Source: Lachnoclostridium sp. (lineage in GTDB: Bacteria > Bacillota > Clostridia > Lachnospirales > Lachnospiraceae). From it: a stretch of DNA of 64,000 nucleotides. Below, one piece after another: positions 63,828 to 64,000 of the stretch. The notes under the pieces are model-generated. The model was given only the letters and a program-made list of their open reading frames with translations, made no database searches and was not told where the DNA came from. A program made the position numbers and the translations under genes. The DNA lies in the NCBI GenBank assembly GCA_023665475.1, contig JAMPEB010000002.1, forward strand, positions 186,001-250,000. Direction: 5' to 3'. Position 1 is the stretch's first letter; each line of letters opens with the position of its first letter.

Positions 63828-64000
63828 TTAATTCCAATCTTCGTTCAGCCAGTTGCGTAAGAGCAATGCCGCCGCTTCCGGATTCTCGTCCACGAATTTC
63901 TCGATGACCTTTCTGGTCTCGGACTTGGACTCCACATCGATATCCTCAAGCTCGGGAGCAGACTGCAGCATATCCTCCACGGACAGCTCCTCTTCCTCCT
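63828..64000 (-). CDS. fliF: Flagellar MS-ring protein FliF, C-terminal end (runs off the right edge)
   Basis: Only the last 57 residues are in the window: an acidic segment (EELSVEDMLQSAPELEDIDV) followed by KVIEKFVDENPEAAALLLRN and WLNEDWN, the FliG-binding tail of FliF. Stop at 63828; the rest lies beyond 64000. Directly upstream of fliG, as expected. Confidence 0.93.
   Translation of the reverse strand, partial: EEEELSVEDMLQSAPELEDIDVESKSETRKVIEKFVDENPEAAALLLRNWLNEDWN

Noticed and set aside
30165..64000. Sigma-28-type promoters inside the flagellar operon
   Set aside because: I saw no convincing TAAA-N15-CCGATA match in the gaps, though I only examined gaps by eye, not every position.

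Overview
The window is a chromosomal segment from a motile Gram-positive Clostridia, most likely family Lachnospiraceae. The reasons are PolC, FliY (rather than plain FliN), FlbD, FlhF/FlhG, the CheC/CheD pair, strong AGGAGG ribosome sites, lipobox proteins and ABC sugar transporters. Every gene I can support lies on the minus strand, so the text reads from high to low coordinates. Two genes run off the edges: fliF at the right (only its C-terminus) and polC at the left (only its N-terminal 669 residues). I see no rRNA, tRNA, CRISPR array, insertion sequence or prophage.

Right half (64000 to about 30195): one unbroken run of flagellar and chemotaxis genes. The order is fliF-fliG-fliH-fliI-fliJ-motE-like-fliK-flgD-orf-flgE-flbD-motA-motB-fliL-fliM-fliY-cheY-fliO-fliP-fliQ-fliR-flhB-flhA-flhF-flhG-pilZ-cheB-cheA-cheW-cheC-cheD-orf-sigma28-fapA-orf-DUF6115-like-MltG-like. 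It encodes the MS ring and switch, export apparatus, hook, stator, most of the chemosensory pathway (no cheR seen) and the late sigma factor. Spacing is tight, with many 1-11 base overlaps, and the run ends at a perfect terminator at 30171-30195. Two copies of a palindromic element (32583-32685 and 45583-45721) and several short hairpins sit in its gaps.

Middle (30194 to 11117): rpsB-tsf is driven by a promoter whose -35 box lies inside the preceding terminator. A PHP-domain gene follows. Then comes an operon of a solute-binding lipoprotein, two sugar-type ABC permeases, an HlyD-like adaptor, a two-membrane-segment MacB-core protein, a structured 130-base stretch with extended -10 boxes, and a second large solute-binding lipoprotein. 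No ATPase is encoded there. The glycolytic gene gpmI follows the second binding protein at 37 bases. Three related lipoprotein genes (four copies of one domain) lie between gpmI and eno, and the eno ribosome site can pair with an upstream complement.

Left part (11356 to 1): secG-rnr-smpB, a 460-base gene-free gap rich in hairpins, yifB/comM-dprA, a B12-binding radical SAM gene, then ispG-polC.

The most novel-looking items are the ATPase-less transporter/HlyD/MacB-core operon with propeller-fused binding proteins, the covarying palindromic element, the sequestered eno ribosome site, the clustered lipoprotein family, and FlgD with two fused repeat modules.
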